This document shows, in pieces, positions 59,934-64,000 of a stretch of DNA of 64,000 nt; the first letter of the stretch is position 1; each line of letters begins with the position of its first letter. Both the position numbers and the translations under genes were made by a program. The notes under the pieces were generated by a model. That model worked only from the letters and a program-made list of their open reading frames with translations, did not search any database and had not been told where the DNA came from. This DNA is from Cubamyces lactineus (taxonomy: Eukaryota > Basidiomycota > Agaricomycetes > Polyporales > Polyporaceae), in NCBI GenBank assembly GCA_022376465.1, contig JACDTU010000018.1, positions 1 through 64,000 of the forward strand, in the 5' to 3' direction.

Positions 59934-62900
59934 ACGCGGTATGAACGCGAAGGGACACAACGTTTACGTGCTCGCCATTGTACGATTACATAGCTTGTTT
60001 GTGCGTTATTTCAATCCAGTCTCCACATCACACATCACCGGTCCCCTTCCTATCCCGTGTGGATCTCAATGTACGCCAGAGGCAGGGAATGATAGGTATC
60101 CCTATCAATATCCGGCTACTGGTTAGCATAAGGTGAACAAGAGCTTGCTTTGTCCTTACGGCTATCTAAACTCGGCCCGACGTACCTCGACAACGTCGTC
60201 GTTGTCCGGCTAGCCGACTTCGACGACTGCCAAAAGCAGGTAGTGCCACTCGGGGCACCGCCTCCTCTACAACCTCCCACCGCGACCTCGGAGCGATACG
60301 CCACTTCAAGGCACATCGCCACGCAGAACCCAGCGCAGCGGCGCACCGTCCCGAGTGCACTGGCGAGAATGAGCCAGAGGTAATAGCCCCGACGTCACCG
60401 TTCGAGGCCCTTCGGAGACAAAGCAGCGTAGGAACGAACATCTGAGCCTGAGAAACGTTCTGACCGAGCGCGAGCACCGAAGCCCTGCGAAGCGCGTCCG
60501 CAAGAGCGAGAAGCAGGCGGCCGCAGGGCGTCGACGCGGACGCGGGTGCGGAGAAGACGGAAGAAGGCCCCCTGCCCGCCAGGACGATATTGTCGCGAAG
60601 GAGCCCCATCCCGGACCCGGGTGCGAGTCCTCCGAGCGCAGATCGAGGCCCTCGCGCGCGGATCAACCGCCGGGGGGTCGTGGATTGGCTGGAAGACAAG
60701 ATGATGTGCAGGAGGGCGAGCCCGCGCCCGCCGGATCGACGCTTGAGCAAGCTCTCCCGTTCCGCAGCCTCGCTCCGAGATGGCGCAGTCCCGATTTGGC
60801 GGGGGACAATCAGGGTCCTATGAACGATGTGGGGCGCATCGGCATACGGTGTCGCGAGCATGGAGTGGGTAAAAGTGGACGATGACATAGCGGTGGGAGC
60901 ACGGATGAATGCTCGCCAGGACTATTCCTAGGCGTGTAACTGTAAGCTCAATTTAGAAGTGAGAATGGTTTCTCATATTGCACTCACCTCGTCATTCTCC
61001 TCCCCAAGCAACCGATGCGAAAACTCTGCAGTATACAGTCAGTTGTTTGAGCGGACGGCCTGAAGCGCTGATCAGCACGTCCAAAATGAGAAGAGGGTTT
61101 CGACCCTTCCCTTCGACATGTTGACGGCAGACCATGGAGACATCCTCGCGACCAGTGGTGAGAGACAACACGCACCTGGGCCGCTCGCGCCTCGCCAGAA
61201 AACCTCGGAGACGGAGGCGGCCATCGCCAGAAGTCCGCGCGGGACGTTCTGACCCCTCCACGCCAACTTCTAGCGCGAGCCTGAGCAACGAACCCTCGCG
61301 CGAATGTCCATCGGACGCGACTGTCAGGCATGTGGACGCCGATCTGCGCCGCCCAACATGGCAAGAACGACTGTCCGTGTCAACTACCCCGACCGTTCCA
61401 GCCACCGCACGTACCCATCGCGCCCTTTGACGTCGGCTATCTGTGCATTCATCACTCCGGAGTAGCAGCGGATGCCTTCGGATAGTAGAACATGCAGCGA
61501 GTGTACTTACAAAGCTACAGGGAGACGTACCTTCCGAACGGTCTGGCGGGCATGCATGAGACCGGGCGGGCCGCAGCGACTTGCTCTGGGTGCCGCCACC
61601 AGTGATTGCGTTCAGCTTCTCTGCATACACCCTAGCCCAAGCCCAGGAATAGTCAGGAACAGCGACTGCGTCACTCTGCTACAAGTACTTCTCATCATCG
61701 CCCACGGCCAGCATTCCAATCAGCGGGGCAGAGCAGACAAACGTTGACACGCCTACCTACTAGCACAACAACCCAAGGACAGGTGAGCGCCCGTCCGAGG
61801 ACATCGTATCCGCTTGACGGTGGTGCGCCCATCGACAATTTGATAGAACTGTGGACGACGGACGCCCAGGGCGCCGTCACCCTGCACAATTATGCCATCC
61901 GCGATTCGTGTCAAATAGATAAGCACGCGCGCCCTGAGAGCTGCGAAGCCCGAGAAGCACCTTGCGAGGGGGCGGAAGGGGGCACGTCCTGTTCCGCCGG
62001 TGATGATGATGGGAGTCGGAGTCGGAGCCTTTCTCCTGAACCGCGCGCGGCCGTGTCAATAGCGCAATCCGCGGAGGCTAGTTGGTGTACATACCGCGGC
62101 ACTAGCAGGCTAGCAGACTAGCAGCATTCGTTGTGGCTCAAACTCGGCGTCAGTCGTGCACGTTGCAGGCCACAGCGAGCGCGATGTCACCGATCCGCGA
62201 TGCACCAGATAAGCTGGTGAGCCTCCGTCGCAGCACGTCCGATGGTCTTGGCCCCGGGGTGGACTGCCATCGTGTCGGAGGGTGGTAACTGATCCCGGGC
62301 GGAACGGGAGAATACAGGAACCTGTTCCGTCAGACACAGGAGTGGAGAAACTCGCTACAGCGGCCGCATCGGCGGCGAAGCACCGTGCACCCCAAGCGGC
62401 AGGCGGGTGCGTCTTGACCCAGTGCGGTATCACTCGCAGGTAGCCCTGGGCGATTGGGTGCGCGATGGTGCGGTTTTGACGAAAAGTCGCACGGGACGAC
62501 CGACGATCACCTACAAAAGCCACAAGCAGTGAGCAGAAGCGTGGCCGCACCCAGTGCGCAGCTACGCCGGCCAGACGGGCTGAACGTTCAGCGTTCGAGA
62601 GCGAGCCTGTCTCCTTGTTAGCTGCAGCCGGCGCGATGGCAGAGGTCGAGATGCTCGCCACGAGGCGCAGGCTGCACGCGTCGTCGTGGCCACGCATCAT
62701 ACGAAGGAAGCTGCTGCGCCAATCGCCGTTGACCACCCCGTCGCGTAACTTCTACTCAGGACGGGGGTGCACGCTCCTAGCGCGAGCGCGAGCACGTTCG
62801 ACCACCGGGGAATCGCCGACACGTCTGCTGGCGACAGACATGCACCGGAAGATTGAAGCTCGAAGGGTCATGGAAGGGCGAGCTGTTGCAAAATCGTACT

Positions 62901-63673
62901 GTACCCATCTGGATCCAAGTGGACCCGGAAGACCGAAAAACCAAGCAACAAGGCGATGCAATATCAAGTTGATACGCACCTGAGAAGGTCGACATGGCGA
63001 GGACGCTGTCTCCGGCATCATCGTCTTGCACGAAGATGTCCCATACGCGATTGGCCGGAGTGCACCACATAGACGCGCGCTACACCGCGAGTACAAAACA
63101 AGGCAGCGACGATCTTATCTCGTCCACCTCATCCCAGGCAACATTTGGCCAACATATGACACTCGACTGGCAGCCATCACGACTGCGCAATCGGAGAAGA
63201 GTCGCGACGAACGCGAACGCGAGCAGAGCAGCGCGATAAGGACGAACATACGCATATTGATATCGCCATCTCGCGCTCAGGCGGATGCAACGTGCGCGTC
63301 GCGAGCACAGCAGCCCTGCACACGGGAAACGGACGGTGGGAACGGACGCCCTCCGAAGGCAAAGGCTCCCTTGCAGAGGCGTCGCGATGGAACATCTACG
63401 AAAGGGCAGAGGGGATTCCTCCAGGAAACGAGGTGGCTCGGACTTCCAAGATTGCGAAAAAGCCTCCACAAAAAACGCGCGCGCAGCCCACTGACTCAGT
63501 GAGTCCGATTCCGAGGGGCCTATGTATGTACGCGAGCTGGCCCCGTGGCAGGCGATGCGAATGCAGGAACGCCAGAAAGAAGGTATAGCCTTAGCGGAGT
63601 GTGAAGACGTAAACCGCATACCACCGCGTCCTGTTGTGTACCTTCTCAGACGACGTCATGCATCATCCTTGAT
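59934..63673. other. GC-rich region without confident genes
   Basis: About 3.7 kb. Several long GC-rich frames exist on the minus strand (60166-60888, 60992-61630, 62110-62736), but their Arg/Ser/Ala-rich translations show no domain and overlap equally long frames on the other strand. A minus-strand segment at 60300-60400 reads GYYLWLILASALGTVRRCAG, membrane-like, but could not be extended into a gene. It may be a decayed membrane-protein gene or unrelated DNA. Confidence 0.4.
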
Positions 63674-64000
63674 TTATGCACATATCGCGATGCAGAGGAA
63701 GATGCAGATTGCGACGATTGCCAACGCGAACGCGGATGTGTTCGATGCCTCTAGCCCAGGCCCGCAGGCTGGACCAGGCCTTGGCTGTAGCGAGGTCAAT
63801 GTTGCCTGTTGCTGCCAAGTCGGTGCGCCGGCTAGGAGCGGTGATGACGAGAGTCGACGAGAGCGCACGGTCCCGACTGCCAACGCGACGATGCGGCCGG
63901 GCATGAGGCCGTCGACGCGTTCGCAAGCTGGGCGTCCAGTTCGTAACGACCCGGAAGGCCACTTCGATGGTCGCGAAGAGGCGAAACACGATGAGCCTCG
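63674..64000 (-). CDS. Possible partial protein with C-terminal membrane anchor
   Basis: A minus-strand frame enters from the right edge and ends at 63674 with FALAIVAICIFLCIAICA, a hydrophobic run suited to a tail anchor, after a Ser/Pro/Gly-rich stretch. An overlapping frame of similar length on the same strand (63663-63989) competes. No family was recognised, and the gene, if real, is cut by the window end. Low confidence. Confidence 0.2.
   Translation of the reverse strand, partial: RGSSCFASSRPSKWPSGSLRTGRPACERVDGLMPGRIVALAVGTVRSRRLSSSPLLAGAPTWQQQATLTSLQPRPGPACGPGLEASNTSAFALAIVAICIFLCIAICA

Noticed and set aside
60166..60888. Minus-strand frame of 240 residues
   Set aside because: GC-rich composition keeps several frames open here; the translation has no domain and I could not join the membrane-like segment in the other frame to it.

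Overview
The window is nuclear DNA of a filamentous basidiomycete, most likely a wood-decaying agaricomycete. Genes are broken by many short GT..AG introns of about 45-100 bp, base composition is moderately GC-rich, and the gene set is eukaryotic: condensin, RPB10, NMD3 and PI4P 5-kinase, beside a GH10 xylanase, F-box proteins and expanded short-chain dehydrogenases. The placement within fungi is inference from gene content and intron style; no marker gene was compared.

Layout. Bases 1-2.9 kb hold no gene I can recognise. From 2.9 to 15.7 kb lies a housekeeping block: a type I phosphatidylinositol-4-phosphate 5-kinase (+), condensin subunit 1 (-), a Zn2Cys6-like protein (+) divergent from condensin, RNA polymerase subunit RPB10 (+) and an Old Yellow Enzyme (+). 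From 15.9 to 34.0 kb is an array of nine closely related classical short-chain dehydrogenase/reductase (SDR) copies. The first is on the minus strand and the next eight on the plus strand. Eight look intact; the copy at 25.7-26.4 kb is a 5'-truncated, frameshifted pseudogene. A tenth copy sits alone at 52.1 kb. Two related single-pass membrane proteins lie at 19.7-20.5 kb and 34.3-35.0 kb, on the opposite strand to the eight forward SDR copies and bracketing seven of the array's nine. From 35.4 to 37.3 kb is a non-coding region built of many short perfect hairpins, in two diverged copies.

From 37.7 to 48.3 kb an F-box protein (+) converges on a very large ZNFX1/Hrr1-type helicase (-) with CCCH, SF1 helicase, NF-X1 and RZ-finger modules. 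Then come a secreted GH10 xylanase (+), the tenth SDR (+), and NMD3 (-). At 56.3-59.9 kb an F-box pseudogene lies directly upstream of its intact paralogue. The last 4 kb again shows no convincing gene.

How the parts relate. The housekeeping genes are functionally unrelated neighbours. The ene-reductase and the SDR array could act on related carbonyl or enone substrates (inference only). The most unusual non-coding structure is the hairpin train at 35.4-36.3 kb, where paired arms change together between tandem units. Exon boundaries were placed by eye from splice signals and protein-family continuity, and individual junctions may be off.
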